Below are positions 21,793-21,836 of a DNA stretch of 21,836 nucleotides, piece after piece (position 1 is the first letter of the stretch; the number at the start of each line of letters is the position of its first letter). This DNA is from an uncultured Clostridium sp. Its GTDB lineage: Bacteria; Bacillota; Clostridia; Lachnospirales; Lachnospiraceae. The position numbers and the translations under genes are program-made. The stretch spans positions 1 to 21,836 of the forward strand of contig CALAAS010000039.1 of assembly GCA_937885015.1 (NCBI GenBank). Reading direction: 5' to 3'. The notes beneath the pieces were generated by a model. The model worked only from the letters and a program-made list of their open reading frames with translations, was not told the origin of the DNA and searched no databases.

Positions 21793-21836
21793 AGCGCGAG
21801 ACGGGACTCGAACCCGCGGCCCCGACCTTGGCAAGG
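21793..21836 (-). tRNA. tRNA-Gly(GCC), 3' part only
   Basis: The minus strand shows the anticodon loop TTGCCAA with anticodon GCC, the T arm GCGGGTTCGAGTCCCGT, and the acceptor strand CTCGCGC with discriminator T. The CCA end is not encoded. The 5' half lies beyond the window. Confidence 0.9.

Noticed and set aside
1..21836. CRISPR array, prophage or conjugative element
   Set aside because: No regularly spaced repeats, integrase, phage structural or conjugation genes were seen; the only mobile gene is the IS4-type transposase.

Overview
The window looks like chromosomal DNA of a low-to-mid GC Firmicute, most likely class Clostridia and probably Lachnospiraceae. Starts are preceded by strong AGGAGG-type ribosome binding sites, rpsB-tsf is a two-gene unit, there is a T-box leader, the partial tRNA-Gly lacks an encoded CCA, and the gene families (COG1149 MinD-ferredoxin ATPases with NifX and DUF134, a SigV/RsiV pair, a short FNT channel, MATE, an AIM24 protein) are typical of gut anaerobes. 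This placement is inference; there is no 16S gene here.

Layout. 1-2300: the clipped end of an ATP-binding protein, a small element with 12-bp inverted ends, an intact IS4-type transposase, and the decayed 3' end of a cell-wall-binding-repeat protein. 2480-5410: a four-gene minus-strand operon, DUF134-NifX fusion > MinD/ferredoxin ATPase > second MinD/ferredoxin ATPase > NifX, behind a promoter buried in an 18+18 bp palindrome. 5431-7640: a rhodanese lipoprotein and an AIM24 protein whose promoter carries a motif like that palindrome. 7650-9710: the C-terminal stub of a sodium/solute symporter behind a stand-alone trpB with a short T-box leader. 9758-13359 (plus strand): a candidate ECF (SigV-like) promoter followed by MBOAT acyltransferase, SGNH hydrolase, ECF sigma factor and RsiV-like anti-sigma factor. 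The two acyltransferase genes are broken; the two regulators are intact. 13500-15510: tsf and rpsB. 15535-17000: cobI/cbiL and a short formate/nitrite-type channel sharing one promoter. 17048-18446: a MATE exporter behind a promoter with the 19-bp spacer typical of MerR control. 18483-20570: a run of gene remnants (LysO exporter, YfcC-like transporter, nitrilase, creatininase, PEP-mutase/isocitrate-lyase family) upstream of an intact divergent LysR regulator. The window closes with a terminator and the 3' part of a minus-strand tRNA-Gly(GCC).

How it fits together. Two regulatory stories stand out. One is an apparently autoregulated SigV/RsiV envelope-stress operon built with a PatA/PatB-like O-acetyltransferase pair, now disabled in its effector genes. 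The other is a metal/Fe-S-cluster-type operon of unknown function (NifX, MinD-ferredoxin, DUF134) whose palindromic promoter motif recurs in front of the AIM24 gene. A striking background is gene erosion: about eleven loci are truncated or frameshifted, and most survive only as 3' ends, several starting at or within a few bases of the preceding stop codon. All family names come from motif recognition in the translated sequence; no database search was run.
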